A stretch of DNA of 64,000 bases, taken from Breoghania corrubedonensis (lineage in GTDB: Bacteria > Pseudomonadota > Alphaproteobacteria > Rhizobiales > Stappiaceae). Under the pieces are notes generated by a model, which ran no database searches, was not told where the DNA came from, and was given only the letters and a program-made list of their open reading frames with translations. How positions within the stretch are numbered: position 1 is the first letter of the stretch; the number at the start of each line of letters is the position of its first letter. The translations under genes were made by a program, and so were the position numbers. Positions 56,526-64,000 of this stretch are shown piece by piece. Location: the NCBI RefSeq assembly GCF_003053845.1, contig NZ_QAYG01000001.1, positions 440,078 through 504,077 on the forward strand. Direction: 5' to 3'.

Positions 56526-58142
56526 ATGGACATTCAATATTGTCTTCGCCCCATCGCGGGAGGCGGCCAGGACACGGGAGAGTATTTCGATTTGAACGAA
56601 GACCCGCAAGCCAGGGTGCTTGCCCTGCTCGAGAATCCGTCCACATACGGGGCGGATGAGGTGGTCACGCGTATCGACACCCATGCCGCGGCGGTGTTTC
56701 TGGCGGGCGATCAGGCGCTGAAACTGAAGCGCGCCGTCACGTTCCCGTTCCTTGACTATTCCACGCTGGAACTGCGCAAGGCCGCGTGCGAGCACGAAAT
56801 AGAGGTCAACCGGCCCAACGCGCCGATGATCTACCGCGACGTGGTGGCGGTAACGCACGAGGCGGACGGAAGCCTTGCCATCGGCGGCAAGGGCGAGCCG
56901 GTGGACTGGCTGGTTCGCATGAACCGTTTCGACGAGACGCAGACGCTCGACCGGCTGGCCGAGAACGGACCTCTGCCCGATGGCATGGCGGAGGCGCTCG
57001 CCGACATATTCGCCGCATCGCACGCCCGCGCGCCCGATGTCGGCGAGGACGCGGCGGAGCGCTGGATCGACGATCTGGAAGATTATGTGGAGCAGAACCG
57101 CGCGGCCTTCCTGGCGGCGCCGGAGCTGTTTCCGCCCGAACGCGTGCGCATGCTCAACGCCGAGGCGAACGCCATGCTCTCGTGGATCCGGCCGCTCTTG
57201 CGCCAGCGCGGACGCACGGGGCGGATCCGGCGCTGCCACGGCGATGCGCATCTGGGCAACATCGTGCTGATCGACGGCACGCCGGTGCTCTTCGACGCCA
57301 TCGAATTCGACGACCGGGTGGCGACCGGCGACGTGCTCTACGATCTCGCCTTCCCGCTGATGGATCTTTCCGTGCGCGGGCTCGATCGCGATGCCAACCG
57401 GTTGCTGAACCGCTATCTCAGCGACACCCATCGGCTGGCCGATCTGGAAGACCTGACCGCCCTGCCCTTCTTCATGCTGATGCGCGCCTGCATCCGCGCC
57501 AAGGTGGCGGCCGCGCGCCTTGCCCATGTGACGGGCGAGGCGGCGGAGGCGGCCAAGGCGGATGCCGTCAGCCATTTCCATTTCGCCGAGCGCTTTCTGG
57601 AACCGGTGGACCCTGTGCTCATTGCCATTGGCGGGCTTTCGGGAACCGGCAAGTCGACGGTCGCGCGCGCATTGGCACCCGGCCTCGGCATGACACCGGG
57701 CGCGGTGATCCTGCGCTCCGACGTGGAGCGCAAACTGCTGTTCGAGGTGAACCCCACCGAGCACCTGCCGCCGGATGCCTACGATTCCGGGGTGACGCAG
57801 GAGGTTTACACCCGGCTGTGCGAAAAGGCGGCGGCGGCCCTCGCCGCAGGGCGCAGCGTCATCGTCGATGCGGTCTTCGCCACACCGGGCGAGCGCGAGG
57901 ACATCGCAGCGCTTTCGCGCAAGCTGGAGGTGCCCTGCCACGGTTTCTGGCTGGAGGCGGATCTGGAAACCACGCTGGCGCGGGTGGCAGGCCGCGTCAA
58001 CGATGCCTCCGATGCCGATATCGACGTGCTTCGTCGCCAGTTCGGCTACGATCTGGGCGATCTCACCTGGACGCGTGTCGACGCCTCGGGCACGCCGGAA
58101 GAGACACTGGCCCGGGTGAAGGCCGGACTGGAGAAGGCGTAG
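56526..58142 (+). CDS. Phosphotransferase/AAA ATPase fusion (aminoglycoside phosphotransferase-like plus P-loop kinase)
   Basis: This is a 538-residue, two-part protein. The N-terminal part (~40-340) is an APH-like kinase fold with ALKLKRAVTFPFLDYSTLE, then RRCHGDAHLGNIVLIDGTPVLFDAIEFDD carrying the HGD-H-N catalytic and ID-like metal residues. The C-terminal part (~360-538) is a P-loop kinase with Walker A GLSGTGKST (near 373) and the small-molecule-kinase phrases SDVERKLLFEV and SVIVDAVFATPGERE. The fusion is a known but uncharacterised family; substrates are unknown. ATG 56526 is taken as start without a good ribosome site, and TTG 56592 behind GGGAGAG is a real alternative. Confidence 0.87.
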   Translation: MDIQYCLRPIAGGGQDTGEYFDLNEDPQARVLALLENPSTYGADEVVTRIDTHAAAVFLAGDQALKLKRAVTFPFLDYSTLELRKAACEHEIEVNRPNAPMIYRDVVAVTHEADGSLAIGGKGEPVDWLVRMNRFDETQTLDRLAENGPLPDGMAEALADIFAASHARAPDVGEDAAERWIDDLEDYVEQNRAAFLAAPELFPPERVRMLNAEANAMLSWIRPLLRQRGRTGRIRRCHGDAHLGNIVLIDGTPVLFDAIEFDDRVATGDVLYDLAFPLMDLSVRGLDRDANRLLNRYLSDTHRLADLEDLTALPFFMLMRACIRAKVAAARLAHVTGEAAEAAKADAVSHFHFAERFLEPVDPVLIAIGGLSGTGKSTVARALAPGLGMTPGAVILRSDVERKLLFEVNPTEHLPPDAYDSGVTQEVYTRLCEKAAAALAAGRSVIVDAVFATPGEREDIAALSRKLEVPCHGFWLEADLETTLARVAGRVNDASDADIDVLRRQFGYDLGDLTWTRVDASGTPEETLARVKAGLEKA

Positions 58143-58219
58143 CGCGCCCGGTCTTTCGGGAGGGGCCGAATCTGCTCTAAGCTGCGGCTCAATCGGGACC
58201 AGCGCGAAGAGGGGCAGAC

Positions 58220-59125
58220 ATGGGCGGGAAACGAACGATCACCGGGGCATTCATCTTTGTCGGCATCGTTGTCGGCACCGCGGCCGGCTCCATCGCTCCC
58301 CTGTCGGCCCTCGCGGGCGAGCCCCAACGTGCGGAGCTGTCGGACACACGACCCGCCGCCGAGATCAGCAGCGGAACGGTTACCGCCCGCGTCGGAATGG
58401 TCGCCTCCAGCAGCGATCCCGCCATGTCGGCGCCGCTGCTTGAGGTGCTGGTCAACGGCACTTCGGCCGTCCGCATCGAAGGCGTCGCCAGCGGCTGGGA
58501 GACGCCGCAAGGCACGATCGAGATCCAGGAGATCGATCCGGCCAACGACACGCCGGAGGTGGTCTTCACCTCCTTTTCCGGCGGCGCCCATTGCTGCACG
58601 CAGGTGCATGTGGCGAGCGCGGACAAGGACGGCAAATGGAGCGATGTCGAGATCGGCTTCTTCGACGGCGAGGGCGGCAGTTTCGTTGATCTGAACGGCG
58701 ACGGCGAGGCGGAGTTCCGCACTTACGACAACGCCTTCCTCTATGCCTTCGACTGCTACGCCTGTTCTTCCGCACCGCTCGCGCTTTACGCCGTGAAGGC
58801 GGGCAAGGTCGTGGATGTGAGCCGCAATCCGGCTTTCGAGCCCGTCCACCGCGCCTGGCTTGCCGATATGGAAACGCGGCTGGCGGAGGCGACGCGCGAC
58901 TTCTCGCCCGGCTTCTTCACCGGCTGGATCGCCGAAAAGGCCATTCTGGGCGAAGGGTTCGAAGCATGGGAGACGATGATGACGGCCTATCGCGGCTACG
59001 CCGACGAGGGCTTCGAAAGCTGCCCCGTGGCGAAGCCGGACTGCGCCGACAATGAGCGCCGAAAACTGTCCTATCCCGATACGCTGAAGGTTTTCCTGAA
59101 GCAGCAAGGGTATTTGCAGGGATGA
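58220..59125 (+). CDS. Exported protein of unknown function
   Basis: This is a 301-residue protein with a hydrophobic N-terminus (residues 8-30, GAFIFVGIVVGTAAGS) and a signal-peptide-like ALAGEPQ near 33. The mature domain has a Cys pair in SGGAHCCTQVHVASAD, the calcium-like loop DLNGDGEAEF, and YAFDCYACSSAPLALY. Two further Cys sit in SCPVAKPDCADN, so several disulfides are likely in the periplasm. I do not recognise a named family; the pattern recalls hypothetical proteins of Rhizobiales. ATG 58220 is preceded by GAAGAGGGGC. It is 77 bases after the phosphotransferase gene. Confidence 0.75.
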   Translation: MGGKRTITGAFIFVGIVVGTAAGSIAPLSALAGEPQRAELSDTRPAAEISSGTVTARVGMVASSSDPAMSAPLLEVLVNGTSAVRIEGVASGWETPQGTIEIQEIDPANDTPEVVFTSFSGGAHCCTQVHVASADKDGKWSDVEIGFFDGEGGSFVDLNGDGEAEFRTYDNAFLYAFDCYACSSAPLALYAVKAGKVVDVSRNPAFEPVHRAWLADMETRLAEATRDFSPGFFTGWIAEKAILGEGFEAWETMMTAYRGYADEGFESCPVAKPDCADNERRKLSYPDTLKVFLKQQGYLQG

Positions 59126-59146
59126 GCGAGCGCTCGCGGAACGCGG

Positions 59147-61654
59147 TTACGGCACCATCGCGTCCATGTGCGCATCAGCCACCGACAGGGTGACGACCGA
59201 GACGGCCTCGTCGTCGGATGACGGCCGGATCTTGAAGCCGAGCGAGCGGCACATGTCCAGCATGGTAGTGTTTTCCTTCAAGACCTCGCCGGTGATGGTC
59301 TCGATGCCGTCACCGGCCGCGTACTCGATGATGAGATTCATCAACATCCAGCCAAGCCCCCGGCCCTTCAGCTCCGAACGCACCATGATGGCGTATTCGC
59401 CCGTCTTGTGATCGGGATCGGCGTGGAGGCGTACCGCGCCCATCATTTCGCCGGTCGACGCGTCGAAGGCGGAAAACGCCATGGCGCGGGAATAGTCGAG
59501 CTGGGTCAGGCGGGCGAGGAAGGCGTGCGAGAAGTCGCGCACCGGCGCGAAGAAACGCAGGCGCAGATCTTCCGCGCTGACGGTCAGGAAGAAGGCCTTG
59601 AAGCTGTCCTCGTCGTCGGGCCGGACCGGGCGCACGAAGAAGCGCCGGCCGTCCTTCAGTTCCAGCGTGCGCTCCCATTCCTTGGGATAAGGGCGGATCG
59701 CCAGCCGCGAAGTGGCAAGCCGGCCCGGCACGATGTTGGGCGGAGCGGCGGCGATGCGCATGTCCGTCACCGTCACGTTGCCGTCGGCATCCACGTAGAA
59801 CGGGTTGAGGTCGATCTCGCGGATTTCGGGAATGTCGACGGCGAGCTGGGCGAGCTTGACCAGCACCAGCGCGATGGCGTGACGGATGCGGCGCGACTGC
59901 TCGTTCTCGTCCGCATCCTTGAAGAGACGGGAAATGCGGGTTCGCGCGATCAGCGCCTCGGCGAGGTTGAGATCGAGGGGCGCCAGATCGAGGCCATAGT
60001 CGTCCGCGTAATCGACGGCGGATCCACCGGGACCGAAGACGATCACCGGACCGAAGGTCGGATCGTCGGCGAGGCCCGCGAAAAGTTCGCCGGGGATCTT
60101 GCTGCCGGCCTTGCGCGGAATGGCGGGGGCCGGGCCGGTGGCGATGTCGTAGGCGGCCAGCACGTCGCGGCATTCCGACGTCTCCAGCCAGGTGCGCGGT
60201 TCGGCCAGCACATTCGTGACGATGGCACGGGCCACGTCGGTGTGCGGGGTGAAGTCGGCGGGAAGGCTCGGCGGGTTCGCCATCAGCAACTTCTTCGCCT
60301 CGCTGTAGCGCGCGACATACATGAAGGCGCGCACGGCCTCCGCCGAGGTGCGATAGCAGGGAATGCCGGCCGCCTCGAGCTGGCGGGTGGGGGCGGGATC
60401 GGCTGTGGCGAGCGCCGCGATGACCGCCTTCTTGGCACGCGGCTGGCCGACCTGACGCCCGGCGGCGGCGATGATGCCGGCGGCGGTGGCGGACGGGTTG
60501 GCGAACGCGGTGGGCGCGGAGACGACCACGATGCCATCGACGTTGCGGTCGGCGAGCAGCAGCTTGATGAGCTGGGTGTAGGTTTCCGGCGGCGCGTTGG
60601 AAGAGATGATGAGCGGGTTTTCCGTCTCTCCCCCGGACCGCAGCAGCGGCTGGACGGCCTCTTCCGTGACCGCCGAGATCTGCGCGATCTCGCCGCCGAG
60701 ATCGGCGATACGGTCGGTGGCAAGCGTCGCCAGGCTGCGTCCGTTGGCGATGATGGCGAGCCGGCGGCCAAGATTGGGATGGACGCGGGTCACCGTTTCG
60801 GCGGCGTCGAACATGTCGTCGAGGCCACCCACGCGCAGCACGCCGGCGCGCATCAGAGCGGCATCGTAGACGGCGTCCGTGGTCGCCAGCCGGCCGGCAT
60901 TGGTGAGCGCCTTGCCCGGCGCATCGGTACTGGCGCCGGTACGGATGAGGACAACCGGCTTGGCGCGCGCCGCGGCGCGCGCGGCGGAGAGGAACTTGCG
61001 CGCGTTCTTCACCGATTCCAGCTGCACCATGATGGCGCGGGTCTCGACATCGCCGGTGAACCAGTCGAGCAGGTCGGCGATATCGACATCGGCGCGGTCG
61101 CCGAGCGAGACGACATGGGAAAAGCCGACGCCATGAGCGGCCGCCCAGGCGAGCGTGGCATTCATGATGATGCCGGAACGCGAGACCATGGCAAGATCGC
61201 CGCCGGGCACCTCTTCCACCGACAGATGCACCTGCAGGCGATGACTGGGCGAGGCGATGCCGAGGCTGCCCGGTCCGATCAGGCGCAGATTGTAGGGCCG
61301 CGCCGCTTCCAGAATTTCCTTCAGCGTCTCCGCCGGCCATGCCTGGAAGCCCGACGCGATCATCACCGCCGCGCGTGTCCCGCCCGCTCCAAGCTTGGCG
61401 ATGGTCTGCGCCGCGCGTTCGGGGCCGCAGGCCAGAACCGCCAGGTCCGGCATCTGGTCCATGTCATCGAGGCTGCCGACCTCGGAAAAGGCGCCGTGCG
61501 GATCCGCGAAGCCGACCAGGGTGACGGGCGAGACATAGCCGCTGTCGGCGATGCGCTCCAGCAGCGAGCTCAGCTCCTCCTCGCCCAGATAGTTGGGCCC
61601 GACGAGCGCGATCGATTTCGGCTTGAGCAGTCCGTCGAGGTTGATGATGGTCAT
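59147..61654 (-). CDS. Pat-like GNAT acetyltransferase with degenerate NDP-forming acyl-CoA synthetase domain
   Basis: This is an 835-residue protein. The N-terminal CoA-binding and ligase-like domains (~1-460) carry MVSRSGIIMNATLAWAAAHGVGFSHVVSLGDRADVD. In the segment that normally holds the phosphorylated His (HTG), here KALTNAG, the His is replaced by Asn252. The ATP-grasp part is cut down to about 80 residues around PTFGPVIVFGPGGSAVDYADD (~530). A C-terminal GNAT domain (~655-815) has the acetyl-CoA loop LKGRGLGWML. This is the layout of Pat (YfiQ) protein lysine acetyltransferases that inactivate acetyl-CoA synthetase. The dead ligase half likely senses acetyl-CoA. No deacetylase gene is adjacent. 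Confidence 0.88.
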   Translation of the reverse strand: MTIINLDGLLKPKSIALVGPNYLGEEELSSLLERIADSGYVSPVTLVGFADPHGAFSEVGSLDDMDQMPDLAVLACGPERAAQTIAKLGAGGTRAAVMIASGFQAWPAETLKEILEAARPYNLRLIGPGSLGIASPSHRLQVHLSVEEVPGGDLAMVSRSGIIMNATLAWAAAHGVGFSHVVSLGDRADVDIADLLDWFTGDVETRAIMVQLESVKNARKFLSAARAAARAKPVVLIRTGASTDAPGKALTNAGRLATTDAVYDAALMRAGVLRVGGLDDMFDAAETVTRVHPNLGRRLAIIANGRSLATLATDRIADLGGEIAQISAVTEEAVQPLLRSGGETENPLIISSNAPPETYTQLIKLLLADRNVDGIVVVSAPTAFANPSATAAGIIAAAGRQVGQPRAKKAVIAALATADPAPTRQLEAAGIPCYRTSAEAVRAFMYVARYSEAKKLLMANPPSLPADFTPHTDVARAIVTNVLAEPRTWLETSECRDVLAAYDIATGPAPAIPRKAGSKIPGELFAGLADDPTFGPVIVFGPGGSAVDYADDYGLDLAPLDLNLAEALIARTRISRLFKDADENEQSRRIRHAIALVLVKLAQLAVDIPEIREIDLNPFYVDADGNVTVTDMRIAAAPPNIVPGRLATSRLAIRPYPKEWERTLELKDGRRFFVRPVRPDDEDSFKAFFLTVSAEDLRLRFFAPVRDFSHAFLARLTQLDYSRAMAFSAFDASTGEMMGAVRLHADPDHKTGEYAIMVRSELKGRGLGWMLMNLIIEYAAGDGIETITGEVLKENTTMLDMCRSLGFKIRPSSDDEAVSVVTLSVADAHMDAMVP

Positions 61655-62093
61655 GGCTTTATAAGGGAAGCGTGTTGGCGGTTGGGATGAAGGCCGAAGA
61701 CCGGACCCGTTGGAGTACCCGGCCGGGTTCCCCGGTCGCTATCCGGAATGCGCGTGCGGCGGCGTGCGCTGATACTCGAAAACCGCGGGGAGGGCACACA
61801 TTCGCGCGGCCTCACATGATGCGCACGCTCCGGCGATCTCGCAACCGCAAAACACCGGATAGGTGAACGGCTTGTGGATGGGCGGGCATCACCGCCGTCA
61901 TGCCGTCGGCGTGCGGCACCACAAATGCCCCTGACGCGAGACGCGGGTTGGCGACGCATCGCGAAAAAAACAAACGGCCCGTTCTTCCGCCGGGTTTCCC
62001 CGGTTGCCGGAATACGGGCCGTTATACGTCTGCTTCGCCGGCGTGCCGGGAGAGCTTGTCGATCAGACTGATTCAATCTGATCGGAACATGCT
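61655..62093. other. Intergenic region between the USP gene and the Pat-like gene
   Basis: Besides the terminator at 61964-62023 and the repeat at 62051-62097, it holds no gene. About 300 bases before the Pat-like start show no clear promoter. Confidence 0.5.
61964..62023 (-). terminator. Rho-independent terminator of the universal stress protein gene
   Basis: On the minus strand, AACGGCCCGT ATTCCG pairs with CGGAAG AACGGGCCGTT around a GC-rich internal hairpin, followed by TGTTTTTTT. It lies 70 bases after the stop codon. The long stem with internal hairpin is unusual for a terminator but very stable. Confidence 0.8.
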
Positions 62094-62097
62094 CTAG
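62051..62097 (-). repeat. TAGAGC palindromic element, copy 3 (covers the stop codon of the USP gene)
   Basis: Minus strand: CTAGAGCATGTTCCGATCAG, then ATTGAATCAGTCTGATCGACAAGCTCT. The TAG of the universal stress protein gene is the first full triplet. Order and sequence match the copies at 5.30-5.35 and 21.97 kb. Confidence 0.85.
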
Positions 62098-62924
62098 TGA
62101 GCCATCACCACCGGAACGGTCATGGACTTCAGCATGCCGTAGGTGGCGCCGCCGAGGACGAATTCGCGCATGCGCGAATGGCCGTAGCCGCCCATGACCA
62201 CCATGTCGACGCCATTGTCGGAAACGAAGTTGAGCATCGCGTCGGCGACGGAGGTGTCGGGCGAGGCGACGGTTTCCAGGTTCACCTTGAAGCCGTGGCG
62301 GGCGAGATAGGTCGCGACTTCGGCCCCCGGCTCGCCATCGCGCTTCTGGCCGCGGTCGACCATGACGACGGTGATCTTGCCGGCGAGCTGGAGGAGCGGC
62401 AGGGACGAGCGGATGGCGTGAACGGCCGTGGCGCTGCCATCCCAGGCGATCATCACATGCTCGGCGGAGAATTTCGGCTTGCCGGCGTAAGGCACGATCA
62501 TGACCGGCACGCCGGAATCGAACAGCGCGGCCTCGATCAGCACCTCGCCGATGGCGTCACCGCGCTCGGCGTCGTACTGGCCCATGACGATCAGATCGGA
62601 AAGCCGGCACTGGGCGATGAAGGGATCGGCGGCGCCGCCGCCGGCCATCTGCACGACACGGCCTTCATACTTCACGCCGTTGCGATCGGACGCGGCGTTG
62701 AATTCCTGCAAAGCGGCCTTGGCGTCGTCCTCCGACTGCTTGCGGGCCTGTTCCAGGTAGTCCGCAGGCATCGGCGCGATCAGATAGCCGGGCATGACCG
62801 GGTTGTAGGCAAGTGCGAGGCCGGTAACGTGCGCCTCCGTCCTGCCTGCCAGATCGAGCGCGACATTCATCGCATTCTTGGGTCCACGCAGATCGACAAG
62901 CGTGGTGATGTCTTTCAATGCCAT
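62094..62924 (-). CDS. Tandem universal stress protein (two UspA domains)
   Basis: This is a 276-residue protein with two Usp folds. The first (1-~145) is more diverged, with VDLRGPKNAMNVALDLAGRTEAHVTGLAL. The second (~155-276) has VMIAWDGSATAVHAI and the ATP-type loop VVMGGYGHSRMREFVLGGATYGML, close to GxGxRxxxxxGS. Such two-domain proteins help survival under stationary, oxygen or nutrient stress. ATG 62924 is preceded by AGGTAAGG. The TAG stop is the first triplet of a dispersed repeat. Confidence 0.94.
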   Translation of the reverse strand: MALKDITTLVDLRGPKNAMNVALDLAGRTEAHVTGLALAYNPVMPGYLIAPMPADYLEQARKQSEDDAKAALQEFNAASDRNGVKYEGRVVQMAGGGAADPFIAQCRLSDLIVMGQYDAERGDAIGEVLIEAALFDSGVPVMIVPYAGKPKFSAEHVMIAWDGSATAVHAIRSSLPLLQLAGKITVVMVDRGQKRDGEPGAEVATYLARHGFKVNLETVASPDTSVADAMLNFVSDNGVDMVVMGGYGHSRMREFVLGGATYGMLKSMTVPVVMAH

Positions 62925-63214
62925 GTGTCCTTACCTCCTCATCCAAGCTGGCGCGACAGGCGCCAACACCAGCCAGCGTTTCGACTGTGCTACCCGGTGA
63001 TATCCGTCTCATTGACCGTGATCAATCAAACGATGCACAAAAGCGGCAATCAAGGGCGATCACATGGGCAAGTGCCTTCACACGGGCGCGTGCGTTCGCA
63101 TGCGGTGGCGGGCACCGTCGGTCGGCGCGAATCACTTGACCCTGCCGCCCGCGCCTGCGACCACCGGAACAGACAGGAACCGGCCGCTCGGCCGGCACGA
63201 GGGAGACTGACGAC
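62925..63214. other. Divergent intergenic region, USP / xseA
   Basis: Almost 300 bases with no gene. An FNR/Anr-like sequence, TTGACCGTGATCAA at 63013-63026, close to the consensus TTGAT-N4-ATCAA, lies about 90 bases upstream of the USP start. Anaerobic control of stress proteins by FNR-type regulators is common in this class. Confidence 0.45.
63013..63026. promoter_or_regulatory. Possible FNR/FixK-type box upstream of the USP gene
   Basis: TTGACCGTGATCAA matches TTGAT-N4-ATCAA at nine of ten fixed positions (the fifth base is C instead of T). It sits 89 bases upstream of the universal stress protein start. Such boxes bind FNR, FixK or Anr. The match is by eye. Confidence 0.5.
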
Positions 63215-64000
63215 GTGGCGCAAGCCCAGACCAATGCCGCGGAATTCACCGTTTCGGAGATTTCCGGCGCGATCAAGCGAACGATGGAAGACACGTTCGG
63301 TTATGTGCGTGTGCGCGGTGAGGTGTCGGGATACCGTGGTCCGCATTCCTCCGGTCACGCCTATTTCGCGCTGAAGGACGAAAAGGCGCGCCTGGAAGCG
63401 GTCATCTGGCGCGGCGCGTTCTCCAAGCTGAAGATTCGCCCCGAAGAGGGCATGGAAGTGATCGCCACAGGCCGCATCACCACCTTCCCCGGCTCCTCGA
63501 AATACCAGATTGTCATCGACAGCCTGGAGCCGGCGGGCGTCGGCGCGCTGATGGCGCTTCTGGAGGAACGGCGCAAGAAGCTCGCCGCCGAAGGCCTGTT
63601 CGACGCGGCACGCAAACGGCCCCTGCCCTATCTGCCGCGCGTCATCGGCGTGGTCACCTCGCCGACCGGCGCCGTCATCCGCGACATCCTCCACCGCATC
63701 AACGACCGTTTTCCGCTGCACGTGCTGGTGTGGCCGGTCCGGGTGCAGGGCGATACCTGCGGCGCGGAAGTGTCCGAAGGCATTCGCGGTTTCAACGCGC
63801 TGACGCCGGGCGGCGCGATCCCGCGCCCCGACGTGATCATCGTCGCGCGCGGCGGCGGTTCGCTGGAGGACCTGTGGGGCTTCAACGACGAGGTGGTCGT
63901 TCGCGCGGCGGCCGCGAGCGACATTCCGCTGATTTCCGCCGTCGGCCACGAGACCGACTGGACGCTGATCGATCATGCCGCCGACGTGCGCGCGCCGACG
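63215..64000 (+). CDS. xseA: Exodeoxyribonuclease VII large subunit (C-terminus cut by window edge)
   Basis: 262 codons are visible from a GTG at 63215, with GGGAGA about 10 bases upstream. The N-terminal OB-fold is [29 protein letters not shown], followed by [22 protein letters not shown]. The catalytic domain starts [28 protein letters not shown] and continues with the conserved [15 protein letters not shown] and [22 protein letters not shown] at the right edge. XseA with XseB degrades single-stranded DNA to oligonucleotides in repair. The remaining 250 or so residues lie outside the window. Confidence 0.96.
   Translation, partial: MAQAQTNAAEFTVSEISGAIKRTMEDTFGYVRVRGEVSGYRGPHSSGHAYFALKDEKARLEAVIWRGAFSKLKIRPEEGMEVIATGRITTFPGSSKYQIVIDSLEPAGVGALMALLEERRKKLAAEGLFDAARKRPLPYLPRVIGVVTSPTGAVIRDILHRINDRFPLHVLVWPVRVQGDTCGAEVSEGIRGFNALTPGGAIPRPDVIIVARGGGSLEDLWGFNDEVVVRAAAASDIPLISAVGHETDWTLIDHAADVRAPT

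Noticed and set aside
59408-61690. 760-codon open frame on the plus strand
   Set aside because: It is antisense to the Pat-like gene. The translation is Gly/Arg/Asp-rich without family signs.

Overview
The window is a GC-rich chromosomal segment (about 65% by eye) of an alphaproteobacterium. It is most likely a Hyphomicrobiales/Rhizobiales member close to the Stappia/Roseibium group, but that is inference from gene content. The supporting features are DUF1127/LysR pairs, two TRAP transporters, a PleC/DivJ/PdhS-type histidine kinase behind a perfect CtrA box, alphaproteobacterial phasins, the alphaproteobacterial form of tRNA-His (no G-1, A73), DUF3422, and many short palindromic intergenic repeats. 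I see no prophage, insertion sequence, CRISPR array or rRNA operon.

Layout. 1-4.4 kb: glycolate oxidase genes glcD and glcE (glcE cut by the left edge) and a LysR regulator. 4.8-9.4 kb: a class I cytochrome c, a MarR regulator overlapping a FUSC exporter gene, and a DUF3422 membrane protein. 9.7-13.6 kb: a three-gene periplasmic GMC dehydrogenase complex (Tat-exported small subunit, flavoprotein, triheme cytochrome c) ending in a strong terminator. 13.7-14.3 kb: a DinJ/YafQ toxin-antitoxin pair. 14.6-18.7 kb: TRAP transporter 1, with an unusually long small permease. 19.2-24.2 kb: a quinone-oxidoreductase-like MDR enzyme, then the L-lactate oxidation operon lutA-macro-lutB-lutC with a macro-domain gene inside it. 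24.6-26.6 kb: a single-domain response regulator, an unfamiliar protein with an Ada-like zinc motif, and an SDR oxidoreductase.

26.7-29.9 kb holds two tandem copies of a divergent LysR/DUF1127 module sharing an identical 21-base intergenic box, plus a 49-codon gene translationally coupled to the first DUF1127 gene. 30-34 kb: a DUF937 protein and a GGDEF/EAL protein. 34.4-42 kb: gshA, rsmE, an unidentified exported protein, a heptaheme cytochrome/TPR protein flanked by direct repeats, and an acyl-CoA dehydrogenase. 42-46.7 kb: a second FUSC protein and TRAP transporter 2. 46.8-51.7 kb: the 1634-residue histidine kinase. 52.2-53.9 kb: two phasins and tRNA-His. 54.2-64 kb: a TPP enzyme, small unknowns, a phosphotransferase/ATPase fusion, a Pat-like GNAT protein with a decayed CoA-ligase half, a tandem universal stress protein, and the start of xseA.

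How the genes fit together. glcDE, lutABC and TRAP 1 suggest uptake and oxidation of short 2-hydroxy or 2-oxo acids. The GMC complex and the c-type cytochromes suggest periplasmic oxidation feeding the respiratory chain. Phasins and a DUF1127 regulon suggest carbon storage and stress adaptation. The intergenic regions are crowded with at least four families of palindromic repeats. One of them begins exactly at the stop codon of three unrelated genes.
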